From assembly GCF_014645795.1 (NCBI RefSeq), contig NZ_BMMK01000013.1, forward strand, positions 84,392 through 148,391: DNA of 64,000 bases, read 5' to 3'. Under the pieces are notes generated by a model that did no database searches, was not told where the DNA came from, and was given only the letters and a program-made list of their open reading frames with translations. Positions 17,296 to 26,839 of this stretch are shown piece after piece. This stretch comes from Longimycelium tulufanense. GTDB lineage: Bacteria; Actinomycetota; Actinomycetes; Mycobacteriales; Pseudonocardiaceae. Positions within the stretch are counted from its first letter, which is position 1; each line of letters opens with the position of its first letter. The translations under genes and the position numbers were made by a program.

Positions 17296-18213
17296 TCAGC
17301 CGCCGAACGGCGGGACGACGAGGGCGGCGGCGCCGACCAGGCCGGCCTCGGCCCCGAGCCGCGCGGGAACGACCCGTAGCGCGGACAGGTACGACAACCC
17401 CGCGTGCACGTCGAGCGCCCGCCGGATCGGGTCGAACAGCAGCGGCCCGGCCTTGGCCACCCCGCCCCCGACCACCACCAGGTCGAGGTCGCACACGGCC
17501 GCCACCGCGGCGATCATCATCCCGACCGCGGTCCCACCCCGCTCGAACGCGGCCCGTGCGATCTCGTCCCCGGCCCGCGCCGCCTCGGCGAGCGCGGCGG
17601 CGTCCGCCCCGGCCGGCGCGCGCCATCCCTGCACCCGGGCCCACTCGACCATCCGCGGCCCGCCGGCCACCGTCTCGACGCAGCCCCGGCCGCCACACGT
17701 GCACGGCAACCCATCCGGCTCGACCACCACGTGCCCGATGTGCCCGGCATTGCCGGTGCGACCGCCATACGGTCGCCCGTCCAGCACGAGCCCGCCGCCG
17801 ACCCCGGTCGAGACCACCATCCCCAGCAGGTACCGGCTCGACCGGCCGGCACCCCGCCAGTGCTCGCCGAGTGCCATGCACACCCCGTCGCCACCCAGCC
17901 GTACCGGTACACCGGGCACCAGCTCGACCATCCGCGTGCGCAGCGGAAAATTCTGCCACCCGGCGATGTTGATGGGGCTCACGGTGCCCGCCGTGGTGTC
18001 GACCGGCCCGGCGCAGCCGATTCCGACGCCGTCGATCGCCGGCGCCCCGGCCAGTACCTCCTCGACGGCGGACCGCACCTGCTCCCACGCGGCTTCGGCG
18101 TCGTCGACCGGCGTGGAACGGAGCGCGGACCGCAGCACGTGGCCGTCACGGTCGACCACCCCGGCAGCGATCTTGGTACCACCGATGTCGATCGCAAGCA
18201 CCAGATCGCTCAC
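17296..18213 (-). CDS. ROK-family sugar kinase (glucokinase-like)
   Basis: 305 residues. The phosphate loop LAIDIGGTKIAAGVVD opens the protein. The catalytic region GHIGHVVVEPDGLPCTCGG is followed by RGCVET, giving the zinc-binding Cys set CxCGxxGC of ROK kinases. No N-terminal DNA-binding domain is present, so this is an enzyme and not a ROK repressor. GTG 18213 sits 5 nt after GGAG; GTG 18219 is the alternative. It lies downstream of the alpha-mannosidase block on the same strand and would phosphorylate released hexoses. Confidence 0.88.
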   Translation of the reverse strand: MSDLVLAIDIGGTKIAAGVVDRDGHVLRSALRSTPVDDAEAAWEQVRSAVEEVLAGAPAIDGVGIGCAGPVDTTAGTVSPINIAGWQNFPLRTRMVELVPGVPVRLGGDGVCMALGEHWRGAGRSSRYLLGMVVSTGVGGGLVLDGRPYGGRTGNAGHIGHVVVEPDGLPCTCGGRGCVETVAGGPRMVEWARVQGWRAPAGADAAALAEAARAGDEIARAAFERGGTAVGMMIAAVAAVCDLDLVVVGGGVAKAGPLLFDPIRRALDVHAGLSYLSALRVVPARLGAEAGLVGAAALVVPPFGG

Positions 18214-18384
18214 GCCCACTCCAGTCTCGACGCCTTACCCCGGAACGCGACCACCGGCCGCGAGCCACCACAGACGGCTCCGACCCCGGCCAGCCCCCGC
18301 GCCCGCAAGCAACCCCGATACCCGGTCGCCAGCCGCACGGCGGCGACAAGCGAGTTCATGGCCGGTTTTCGCCAGCTGCCCGCA

Positions 18385-18951
18385 CTAATGCCGGTGCGTG
18401 TTGTCCGGCTGGCGCGGGTCACCGGGATGCTCGTACCCGGCCGCGAGCCGCACCCGGTGGGCGCGCTGCCCATCCAGCCACAACACGAACGCACGGCGCC
18501 GGGCCGCGCCCCGCAGCTGGTCCAGGATGCCGCCCCGCGCCTCGGTGAACGGCACGGCCCCCACCACGTCCGCATTGCGTGCGTAGTAGGCGGCAACCTC
18601 CTCGTCTCCCACCTCGACGTCACGCGTGACATCGTCGAACACAGCCCGCGCCAAGGCATGACGACGCAACAGCGCAGCCACCACGCTCCCCAACTCCAAC
18701 AGGTGGTGCCGCTCCCGCGCGATGGCGCGCAACGGTGGAGCATCGTGCTCGGCCAGGTGGCGCCGTGCCGCCTCCGCGCGCACCAGCTCCGCGGCCGTGA
18801 GCAGCTGAACCAGCCACCGCCGGAGCTGCCGCCCTTCGCTGCTGTCGTGCGCGGGCAGCACCGACGAGCCCGGCCGAGCGCGCAGCTCGTGCTCCACCCG
18901 ATCCACCTCGGACACCCGAAGCGGTGTGCCGTCCACCCACGCGGCGATCAC
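18385..18951 (-). CDS. SurA/parvulin-like N-domain protein coupled to the alpha-mannosidase
   Basis: 188 residues, starting at GTG 18951 with a GTGA overlap onto the mannosidase stop codon. The beginning (IAAWVDGTPLRVSEVDRVEHEL) is like the N-domain of peptidyl-prolyl isomerase-type chaperones, and a helical bundle follows (LVQLLTAAELVRAEAARRHL, then ALARAVFDDVTRDVEVGDEEVAAYYARNADV in two helices). There is no signal peptide and no visible parvulin catalytic domain. Function unknown; coupling suggests it serves the mannosidase or its substrate. Confidence 0.65.
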   Translation of the reverse strand: MIAAWVDGTPLRVSEVDRVEHELRARPGSSVLPAHDSSEGRQLRRWLVQLLTAAELVRAEAARRHLAEHDAPPLRAIARERHHLLELGSVVAALLRRHALARAVFDDVTRDVEVGDEEVAAYYARNADVVGAVPFTEARGGILDQLRGAARRRAFVLWLDGQRAHRVRLAAGYEHPGDPRQPDNTHRH

Positions 18952-21900
18952 GGGACGACCTCCACCGGCACCGCAGGCGAATAGCGGAGCGCACCGGCCG
19001 CGGACAGCTTCACCAGCGCCCACCACCGGCCCGGTTCCGCCCACGGCGGCGGCCACACCGGGAAGGTCACCTCCGCGTGGCCGCGCGCGGGCAGCTCGAC
19101 CCCGCGCACCGCGACCGGCAGCGCCTCCCACGTCCCCCACGGGCTGATGAGCTGGGCCGTCAGCGCCAGCGGCGCATGCGCATCGGTGCCGACGACCACC
19201 CGGAGCTGGCCCTGTCCACCCCGGCGCACCCGGACCGCCTCCGGCTCCTGCACCAGCTTCAGCACCTCACCGGGCACCGCCCCGGCCTCGTCCAGGCCAC
19301 CGTCCGCCGCGAGCCCGACCATGCCGAACACCCCGGTCGAGTCCTCGGGCACGCCCAGCAGCGCCACGTCCTCGACCACCTGGCGCCAGCTCGGCGGCAG
19401 GTCATCGCCCATCAGCCGCAGCTGGGCCCGCACCGGGTAGCGCCCGGGCGTCGGCAGTGCGGCGAGCTGCCCCACCGACGGCTCCTTGATCCGCACATCC
19501 CAGTGGTGATGCCCACCGGGCCGAAGCGAGACCTCGAACTCGGCCGGCTCCACGGTCCAGTTCTCCGGCGCGACCAGCCGCACCACGCCGTGCAGATCCC
19601 CGTCGGTGCGGTCGGAGGCGACCGTGACCCGCAGAACGACGCCCTTCCCGGCCTCAACAACCGGCTGCACCGGGTCGACGTGGATCGCGGCGGGCAGACC
19701 ACCGAGCGGCGCGGGCCCGCTGTTGTGCGCCCAGTACCGGGCGTAGAGGGGTTGGGCCACCTCGGACTCCGGACCGAGCGGCACCACCATTCCGTTGTCC
19801 ACTATGGACGTTGCGGCCAGTTCCGGCTTCGCCACGAAGGTCGCGGTCTCGAAGCCACCCAGCTCCGTCACCAGGTCTCCGTCGGTCGGGACGCTGTCCT
19901 CCCGCTGCTCCAACAGATCCGCCCGCGCGGCGTCGATGAACCGCAGCATCGGCGAGCTGACCGCCACCGACGTGTTCTCCCCGTGCCGCTCGGCGAGCCG
20001 GATCGTGAGTGCGCCCGCCGGGTTCACCGGCTCGCCCGAGCCGCGGCTGAGCGGGTTCCCGGCCGCCTTCAGCGTTGCGAGCGCGACCCGCTCGGCCGGC
20101 TCCACCCGCAGCAGCGAGCCCCGGGCCGGAAGCTGGCGACGCGTTCCCGGCGCCAGCTCCACGGGCAGGCCGAACAGCGGCTGGGAGTAGGTCTCGCCGA
20201 GGGCGGGGATGCCCGCCTCCCGCCAGTCACCCGCCCCGCTGACCAGCGCGTACTCGAACACGTGCGTCCAGTGCTGGAGCTGGAAGCCGGAGCCGTCCGG
20301 GGTGGTGCGCTTCGGTGGGTCGATCCACACACCCGAGGGCCAACCGGTGCACGAGCGCATCAGCGAGACGTGCAGCGTGCCGTCCGGACCGACGGCGAAC
20401 CCGGGCATCCCGCGGTTGAGCAGCGCGACGGTCCGCTCCTCGGCCGAGTTCTCCGGTACTCCAGGCTGCTGCGAGACGACGATCTCCTGGTCGTCGAGGT
20501 CCGCGACGACGGCGTCGATGGCGGCATGCAGGTCCTCCCGGCCGCGTCCGGCCACCACCAGCACCGGCAACGCCCGCGCGTCCCGCAGGTCGGCACCGGG
20601 CACCCACACCTCCGCCAACGCGCGTTCGGCGGGCACCCACAGCACGGCCCTCCCGCTCGCCGCGAGCTGCCGCTCCAGCTCCTCGTGCCAGGCGAGGCCG
20701 GCACGCCCCAGCACCTCGGCGGTGAATCCGTTCTCCGCCGGCCCGCCCAGCGCGATCCGGAAGTCCGGCAGGTTCGAGTCGACGTCGAGATCGCCGTACC
20801 GCGCGCCCTGGGCCTCCCCGGTGGTCGCCGTGACCCCGGCCCGGCCCAGCGCGGTGACCAACCGGCGTGCCAACGGTGCGGCCTCGTCGCGTGTCGGTAC
20901 GACCACCTCGGCCACCCCGACCGCACGCACCACGTCGTTGACCCGGACCCGGGCCGTCGAACCCAGCCCGAACCAGGTGTGGGCCGGGTTGTCCAGCGTC
21001 CATGGATGATCGGCCGCATCCACGTCGACCAGCCCGAAACCACGCCCGATGACCGGGTTCCCGACCTCGCTCACCGGCAGTCCGCCGGCCACCGGGCACG
21101 GCCAGCGCACCCGCAGCAACTCGTCGGAGCCGGTGAACTCCTCGACCCGGGTCGAACACTCCACCCGTCGCGTCCCACGCCACAACGTGATCGCCTGCTG
21201 GTAGCGGACCGAACCCACGCGCCCCCGCACCTCGAGGCGTTGCCCCAACGCGCAGCGCAGTACCCGCACCGACTCCGCTTCGGTGTCACCGGAGACCGTC
21301 GCCGGCCCACGCGGCAGGAGATGCCAGGGGCCCTCGCCGAAGCTGGGATGGCTCGGGTGCTCGGGATAGAGGGCCAGCTCGTTGCCCACCCGCCCGGCGG
21401 CGATCAGCTCGCGGTCCAAGGCCAGCTCCCGCAGGCTCGACACCCCGCCACCCCGCCCGGGATCCACCGTGACCCGGTAGTACTCGTTGGCGATCTCGGT
21501 GCCCTCGGCCGGCGTCCAGCCGGAAGGCGTGGCAGAGGGATGCAACAGGAAGCTGCGCCATCCCAGCGAAGGAACATCGCGGGCAAGGAACGTCACACTC
21601 GTCCCGTCGTGCTCCACCAGGGTGGGCAACGAACGTCCCTCATCGTCCACAACATCGATACCCACACCGATCGGGTCCGGAAGACGGATCGTCACCAGGT
21701 CCGTTCGGTTGCGCGGCAACGAGTTCCATACGGTCGCCGGAAGGCCGCCACCCGTCGGCGCATCCACAATGGACGTCAACGTCCGCAGCACGGTGTCCCG
21801 TACCCCCACCGCGATGTCCCGTGCATCCCGCCATCCCGTCAGCAGATCCAGGTAGACCTGATCTCCTTCGGATCCGGTTATTCCGTCGTGATGCGCGTTG

Positions 21901-23282
21901 TACGCGAGCTGCACCCAAGCCTTCGTGAACGCGGCATCGGGATAGCGCGCCCCCGTCAGCAGGGACGCGAAGACCGCGAAGCGCTCGGCTTGCAGCAGCG
22001 CGATCTCGGCTTCCCGCTGGGCCTGCTTGGTGTCGATGTAGGAGACGTCCTTGCCGGTGTAGATCGGGTTCATGTCCCGGGTCACCGGCACCGGCTCCAC
22101 CGCACGCTCGGCCAACTCCGCCCGCACCGCCGCAAAGAACTCGCGCGGCAACGCACAGACGAACCGCGGCCAGGTGTAGTAAGCGTTCCAGTCCCGCTGG
22201 ATGCTCGTCACCCACTTGTTCGGCGGGCTGTAGTCGGTGCCCACCGGTAGCAGGACGTTCCGCGTGGTGGCGACCTTTTTCAGGGTCAGGAACAGCTCGT
22301 AGGTGGCGGCTTCCGCCTCGGCCAGCGACGGCGCGGAGTCCATCCAGTACCCCGCCGAGTAGTGCTGCGCCATGTAGCTGGTCAGCAGGCCACGACCGGA
22401 CGGCGCGAGCCACTCGAACTCGCTGGGGAACTGCATCCGCGTCGGATCGCCCCTGCCACCCGGCCGGCCCTCGACCGGCCCCCACTGGTGGAACGGCCCA
22501 CGTGCCCACGAACTGGACGACAGCCCGGCGTCCGCCGCCATGCCGGGAAACGCCGGATCGTGCCCGAACACGTCGAGCTGCCACGCGGTCCGCGGGTCCG
22601 CACCCAGCACGTGCCGCTGGAACCCCAGGCCGAGCACGAAGTTGCGGATCGCGGTCTCCGGCCCGGTCAGGTTCGTGTTCGGCTCGTTGTAGGTGCCCCC
22701 CATGATCTCCATCCGGCCGTCGGCCATCAGCCGGCGCAACACCGCGCGATGCTCGGGATGGGTGTCCCAGTACGGCTTGAGGTAGTCGACCTCGGCGAGC
22801 ACGAACTTGTACTCCGGTTCCCGCAACGCCAGTTCCAGGTGGGCCCGCACCAGGTCGAAACCGGCCTGCTGGAAGGCGGCTCGCGGCGAGTCGGGGAAGT
22901 TCAGCCGATCCCAGTCGGCGGTGTAGGCGGCCTGCGTGTTCCACCACACCGGGTCGTAGTGGAAATGGCTGACCATGAACATCGTCCAACCGGGCTCGGC
23001 CACGACGAGGTCGACGTCGACGGTCGCCTCCTCGTCGCCGGAGACCGCCACGACCCGCCCGGGCACCACCGAACCCGGCCGGTGGGCCGATGTGGACACT
23101 CCCAGTTCGAAGGTGGTCCGCCCGTGCACCGTTGCCACGACGGGCACCGGGGTGTCCAGCCCCCGGCCCTCGACGTGCACCCGAACCGGGCCGGCAACCT
23201 CCGCAACCGTCACCCGCACCACCTGGAGCGGCGCGTCCTCGGGCCCGGTGAAGAGCTCGGTCGGCTCGACGGTGACTTCCAC
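18948..23282 (-). CDS. Glycoside hydrolase family 38 alpha-mannosidase, large (1444 aa)
   Basis: 1444 residues. After a ~100-residue beta domain, the GH38 catalytic core shows HFHYDPVWW (106-114) with the zinc-binding His/Asp and later WQLDVFGHDPAFPG, which contains the Asp nucleophile. A long C-terminal beta-sandwich region follows, including a NEW3-like segment (VVRLVAPENWTVEPAEFEV). There is no signal peptide, so oligomannose would be trimmed inside the cell after uptake. GTG 23282 is the only reasonable start, with a weak ribosome-binding site. It lies near a sugar ABC importer and a ROK kinase on the same strand. Confidence 0.9.
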   Translation of the reverse strand: MEVTVEPTELFTGPEDAPLQVVRVTVAEVAGPVRVHVEGRGLDTPVPVVATVHGRTTFELGVSTSAHRPGSVVPGRVVAVSGDEEATVDVDLVVAEPGWTMFMVSHFHYDPVWWNTQAAYTADWDRLNFPDSPRAAFQQAGFDLVRAHLELALREPEYKFVLAEVDYLKPYWDTHPEHRAVLRRLMADGRMEIMGGTYNEPNTNLTGPETAIRNFVLGLGFQRHVLGADPRTAWQLDVFGHDPAFPGMAADAGLSSSSWARGPFHQWGPVEGRPGGRGDPTRMQFPSEFEWLAPSGRGLLTSYMAQHYSAGYWMDSAPSLAEAEAATYELFLTLKKVATTRNVLLPVGTDYSPPNKWVTSIQRDWNAYYTWPRFVCALPREFFAAVRAELAERAVEPVPVTRDMNPIYTGKDVSYIDTKQAQREAEIALLQAERFAVFASLLTGARYPDAAFTKAWVQLAYNAHHDGITGSEGDQVYLDLLTGWRDARDIAVGVRDTVLRTLTSIVDAPTGGGLPATVWNSLPRNRTDLVTIRLPDPIGVGIDVVDDEGRSLPTLVEHDGTSVTFLARDVPSLGWRSFLLHPSATPSGWTPAEGTEIANEYYRVTVDPGRGGGVSSLRELALDRELIAAGRVGNELALYPEHPSHPSFGEGPWHLLPRGPATVSGDTEAESVRVLRCALGQRLEVRGRVGSVRYQQAITLWRGTRRVECSTRVEEFTGSDELLRVRWPCPVAGGLPVSEVGNPVIGRGFGLVDVDAADHPWTLDNPAHTWFGLGSTARVRVNDVVRAVGVAEVVVPTRDEAAPLARRLVTALGRAGVTATTGEAQGARYGDLDVDSNLPDFRIALGGPAENGFTAEVLGRAGLAWHEELERQLAASGRAVLWVPAERALAEVWVPGADLRDARALPVLVVAGRGREDLHAAIDAVVADLDDQEIVVSQQPGVPENSAEERTVALLNRGMPGFAVGPDGTLHVSLMRSCTGWPSGVWIDPPKRTTPDGSGFQLQHWTHVFEYALVSGAGDWREAGIPALGETYSQPLFGLPVELAPGTRRQLPARGSLLRVEPAERVALATLKAAGNPLSRGSGEPVNPAGALTIRLAERHGENTSVAVSSPMLRFIDAARADLLEQREDSVPTDGDLVTELGGFETATFVAKPELAATSIVDNGMVVPLGPESEVAQPLYARYWAHNSGPAPLGGLPAAIHVDPVQPVVEAGKGVVLRVTVASDRTDGDLHGVVRLVAPENWTVEPAEFEVSLRPGGHHHWDVRIKEPSVGQLAALPTPGRYPVRAQLRLMGDDLPPSWRQVVEDVALLGVPEDSTGVFGMVGLAADGGLDEAGAVPGEVLKLVQEPEAVRVRRGGQGQLRVVVGTDAHAPLALTAQLISPWGTWEALPVAVRGVELPARGHAEVTFPVWPPPWAEPGRWWALVKLSAAGALRYSPAVPVEVVP

Positions 23283-23438
23283 GGCCGACCCGGCTACGTC
23301 TCACGAAAACACGACGGCATATATCGACGATGACTCTCCGTGACCCCAAATACAAGGCGAACCGCCCGCGAGGCGGTAAGCAACGTCCCGGGCACCGCCT
23401 GTCACGGTCCCCGGGACAGACTCCCCGTGCTGGGTTGC

Positions 23439-24686
23439 TCAGGAGGTTGTCAGGGTGAGGTTGTACGCGCTGAGCACCTCCCCGATCGGCTGGTAGTAGG
23501 ACACGTTGGGCTCGCCGACCTTCTCCCCACAGACGGCCTTGTCCGGCTTGCCGTCACCGTTGGTGTCGACCTCGTACCCTTGGCCGCCGCTGTTGACGCC
23601 CTGAGCGGAGGTGCCGGCGATCGCCGACCCGCCGCTGTCACCACCCTCGCTACAGGCGTCGTGCTGGGTCAGCCCGCTGACCGTCACGAAACTGTTGTCG
23701 GGCATCTTGTACCTGACAGTGACGTCGTGTGCCTTGATCTCACCGCAGGTCCAGTTCGTGGTGCGGCCCGACTTGCAGACGGTGGAGCCGACGCTGGCCT
23801 TCGAGTGACCGGACACCGACACAGCGGTGCCGTTGTACCTCCACACCGCGGCCTTGGGGTTCCAGTTGTCGGTGTCGAGCGTTGAGTACGCGTAGTCGTT
23901 CCCCGGGAAGCTGTAGTCCTTCACGTCTCCCAGGTGGGTGCCGTTGCGCGTGAACCTGCTGACGCCCTCCGCGCAGTGCCCGGCGGTGACCATGACCTCG
24001 TTGCCCGCGCTGTCGGTGGCGTTGAACCCGACCGAGCAGACGTAGGAGTGCCCGTTGCTGGTGAACTCGATCTGCTGGCCGCCGTACAGGTCGCCGGACT
24101 GCGTGGTGGGCGTGCCCGCGCTGCTCTCCACACGCACGGCGTCGCCCAGTCGCTCGGCGGTCCGGAGCAGGTCGGTGACGCCGCCGTGGCTCTCCGGCAC
24201 CTGCAGGACGACCTGGTTGCTCGGGATGTCGATGTACCAGCTCGCGGCCGCGGTGGCCCGCTCCCCGGCCCGGTCCAGCGCGGCCTTGGCCCGCCGTAGC
24301 TCGTCCATGCCGCGTTGCACGGTGCGGGCCTTGGCCCCGGCTCGCCGCACCTCGGATTCGGCGGCCCTGTCGGTCAAGTTCACGACGAGGCCGCCGGAGC
24401 CCTGGTCGATGTAGGCGCCCACCGCACGGCTGCTGAGCCGGGCGGTGAGGCGGTCGGCGACCTCGGTCTGGTCGTCCTGTGCCAGGACGCGGCGCGTTGC
24501 CTCGACCCGGTCCAACCCAGTTGCGGTCAGCTGGTCGACCGCGGCGAGCTGGGCCCCGGTCAGTGGTGTCGCGCTCTGGTCGGCGATCGCCGGTGCACCG
24601 GCCACGACCAGGGTGGCGGTGGACACCGCGGTCAGGGTCGCGGCGGCGCCGAGACGCCGTGCCCTCGGCCTGCTGGGCGCGGACAT
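23439..24686 (-). CDS. Secreted S1-family serine protease with propeptide
   Basis: 415 residues in a prepro-mature arrangement. A signal peptide (ATLTAVSTATLVVAGAPAIA) leads to a propeptide of about 150 residues ending near the alpha-lytic-protease-type WYIDIPSNQVVLQV. The chymotrypsin-like domain follows, with His in TAGHC, Asp in NDYAYS and Ser in CSEGGDSGGS. Six Cys are placed for the usual disulfides. A Streptomyces-griseus-protease-type enzyme is expected outside the cell. ATG 24686 has AGGAGG 4 nt upstream. It interrupts the sugar-use block and may liberate glycans or peptides from glycoproteins (inference). Confidence 0.9.
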   Translation of the reverse strand: MSAPSRPRARRLGAAATLTAVSTATLVVAGAPAIADQSATPLTGAQLAAVDQLTATGLDRVEATRRVLAQDDQTEVADRLTARLSSRAVGAYIDQGSGGLVVNLTDRAAESEVRRAGAKARTVQRGMDELRRAKAALDRAGERATAAASWYIDIPSNQVVLQVPESHGGVTDLLRTAERLGDAVRVESSAGTPTTQSGDLYGGQQIEFTSNGHSYVCSVGFNATDSAGNEVMVTAGHCAEGVSRFTRNGTHLGDVKDYSFPGNDYAYSTLDTDNWNPKAAVWRYNGTAVSVSGHSKASVGSTVCKSGRTTNWTCGEIKAHDVTVRYKMPDNSFVTVSGLTQHDACSEGGDSGGSAIAGTSAQGVNSGGQGYEVDTNGDGKPDKAVCGEKVGEPNVSYYQPIGEVLSAYNLTLTTS

Positions 24687-25020
24687 GCATCCTCCTGGTG
24701 TGCAGGGGTCGACGCCCAGCGCAAGGAGAATTGCCCCTTCTGGGGGCAGGGCGTCGACACGATGGGTGATGTCCGGCGGAGTTTTCCCCGGAGATGACCG
24801 ATATTCGAGTAATCAGGTCATTTCAATGAGGCATAACAGCCGGGGAATGGATACATATAGTTACATAACCTGGCTATTCGTCCGGTGTTCCCGTCGCACG
24901 CCCTCGCCGGTCGGGGCGCCATCGGGTCGCCCGAGCCGGGAACGGTGAGTCATGGCTGGACCTGACCGCGACGGTGCGAAACCGATCTCGTGTCGTCTCG
25001 CCTGGTGATAACGCCGCTGG
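24687..25020. other. Upstream region of the secreted protease gene
   Basis: 334 bp with no supported gene. It includes an AT-rich core (24795-24890) with an inverted repeat ATGACC/GGTCAT (24794-24799 and 24816-24821), the likely promoter and operator region of the protease. The 3' end of the sugar permease lies at the far side. No strong terminator is visible. Confidence 0.45.
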
Positions 25021-25842
25021 TTACGCCTTCACCGCGCCGGTCAGCGAGAACGCGCCGCCGAGGGCGCGCGAGACCACCAGGTACAGCCCCACGACCGGGA
25101 CCGTGTAGACGATCGAGTACGCCGCCAGCTGGCCGTAGGTGACCAGACCGGCCTGGCCGAAGTAGGTCAGGACGTTCACCGCGGCCGGTTGCTTGGCGGG
25201 GTCCAGCAGCAGGATGAACGGTACGAAGAAGTTGCCCCAGGCCAGGATGAAGGTGAAGATCGCGACCACGGCCATACCGGGCAGCATCAGCGGCAGCACG
25301 ACCGTGCCCAGGGCACGCATCGGCGAGGCGCCGTCCACCCAGGCCGCCTCCTCCAGCTCGATCGGCACGCCGTCCATGAAGTTCTTCGTCATCCAGATGG
25401 CGAAGGGCAACGAGGCGGCCGCCAGGAAGACGAGCACCGCCAGCCGCGAGTCGATCAGGTTGAACCGCACGAACAGGCTGTAGACCGGAACCATCACGGC
25501 GGTGAGCGGAAGCCCGGTCGCGAACAGGACCGTGTAGAGGAACGGGCGACGGAACCGGAGCTGGTAGCGGGAGAGCGGGTACGCGCAGAAGGTGGCGGCA
25601 ACCATGGTCACAAGCGCGGCGCCACCGGACAGCAGGACGCCGTTCCACAGTGCGCGCCCACCCGACTCCCAGGCCAGCACCGACGCGAAGTGCTGGCCGG
25701 TCAGGTCCGGGACCTGGACCCGCAGGCCCGCCGCGGCATCGACGGACGTCGTGAGCAACCACAGCAGGGGAGCCGCGAAGACCAACGCGATACCTGCCAG
25801 GACGAGGTTCGCCAGGGCCGCTGCGACTCGACGGCGGGTCAT
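25021..25842 (-). CDS. Sugar ABC importer, MalG-type permease
   Basis: 273 residues with six hydrophobic helices and the EAA loop (LEEAAWVDGASPMRALGTVV) that docks the ATPase. ATG 25842 stands 7 nt after GGAGGT; GTG 25845 is the alternative. It follows the first permease with only 3 bp between, so the genes are one operon. No cognate ATPase is encoded in the operon, which is usual in actinomycetes where a shared MsiK-type ATPase serves many such importers. Confidence 0.9.
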   Translation of the reverse strand: MTRRRVAAALANLVLAGIALVFAAPLLWLLTTSVDAAAGLRVQVPDLTGQHFASVLAWESGGRALWNGVLLSGGAALVTMVAATFCAYPLSRYQLRFRRPFLYTVLFATGLPLTAVMVPVYSLFVRFNLIDSRLAVLVFLAAASLPFAIWMTKNFMDGVPIELEEAAWVDGASPMRALGTVVLPLMLPGMAVVAIFTFILAWGNFFVPFILLLDPAKQPAAVNVLTYFGQAGLVTYGQLAAYSIVYTVPVVGLYLVVSRALGGAFSLTGAVKA

Positions 25843-25845
25843 CAC

Positions 25846-26721
25846 TTACACCTCCGCGCGGAGTGCTCGGGCGTAGATCGCGGAGAACAACGCGCCGACG
25901 CCGAGGAGGACGAACGCGATCGCCGTGCCGTAGGCGATCTCGCCGAACTCGAAGGCACGGTCGTACATCAACAGCGGTAGCGTTTGGCTCGCCGTGCCCG
26001 GGCCGCCGGACGTGAGCACGTAGATCAGGGTGAAGACACCGATGGTCTGCAGGGTGATCAGCATCAGGTTGGTCATGACGGTCCGCCGTACGATCGGCAG
26101 GACCACGTGCCAGAAACGGCGGAGGGGGCCCGCGCCGTCCACCTGCGCCGCCTCGAGCAACTCGACGTCCACATCGGACAACGCGGCTTGGTAGATGAGC
26201 ATGGAGAACGCCGTGCCGCGCCAGACATTGCCCAGGATGATGGCGAGCATCGGTGCCGTGAAGAGCCAGTTCTGGCCCTCCATCCCGAGCGTGGTGAGGA
26301 CTGCGTTCAGGGTGCCGTCGCCGCTGAGGAACGCGTACAACGCGAACGCGGCAACGATCTCCGGCAGCACCCACGCCGCCACGACGAGCATGCCCACGAT
26401 GGCACGGATGACCTGGTTGCGGCGCTGCATCAGCACCGCGAGCAGCATTCCGAGGCAGTTCTGGCCGATAACCGCGGAACCGAACGTGAAGAGGACGGTG
26501 AGCCAGACCGCGTTCGCCAGGTTCGGGTCGTGCAACGCGCGCCGGAAGTTCTCCCACCCCACGAACTCCGGGTCACGTGCCGCTGGACCGGATAATGCGG
26601 CGTTGGTGAAGGCGGTGTAGGCGGCCCAAAGGATCGGACCGATGAAGAACAGGCCGAGGAGCAGGAACGTCGGCACCATGGGGGGCAACCACGCGAACAC
26701 ACCAGGCCGCCGGCGACGCAT
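25846..26721 (-). CDS. Sugar ABC importer, MalF-type permease
   Basis: 291 residues, six helices, starting FAWLPPMVPTFLLLGLFFIG. It carries the EAA-type motif (LLEAAQVDGAGPLRRFWHVV). ATG 26721 has GGAGGTCCTGGG in front. Second gene of the operon after the binding protein. Confidence 0.9.
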   Translation of the reverse strand: MRRRRPGVFAWLPPMVPTFLLLGLFFIGPILWAAYTAFTNAALSGPAARDPEFVGWENFRRALHDPNLANAVWLTVLFTFGSAVIGQNCLGMLLAVLMQRRNQVIRAIVGMLVVAAWVLPEIVAAFALYAFLSGDGTLNAVLTTLGMEGQNWLFTAPMLAIILGNVWRGTAFSMLIYQAALSDVDVELLEAAQVDGAGPLRRFWHVVLPIVRRTVMTNLMLITLQTIGVFTLIYVLTSGGPGTASQTLPLLMYDRAFEFGEIAYGTAIAFVLLGVGALFSAIYARALRAEV

Positions 26722-26839
26722 CCCAGGACCTCCTTCTTCTCTCCGCGGTACCTGTCCCAGCCCTCCTCAATGTCGTGGCTCCCGCTCGGTGCGTCAGCTC
26801 TCGATGTCCCAGGTCGTCGATGTGTCAGGTCGTTCTGCC

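Noticed and set aside
18924..22250. 1108-codon open frame opposite the alpha-mannosidase
   Set aside because: Antisense artefact of high third-position GC; the GH38 motifs are on the minus strand.
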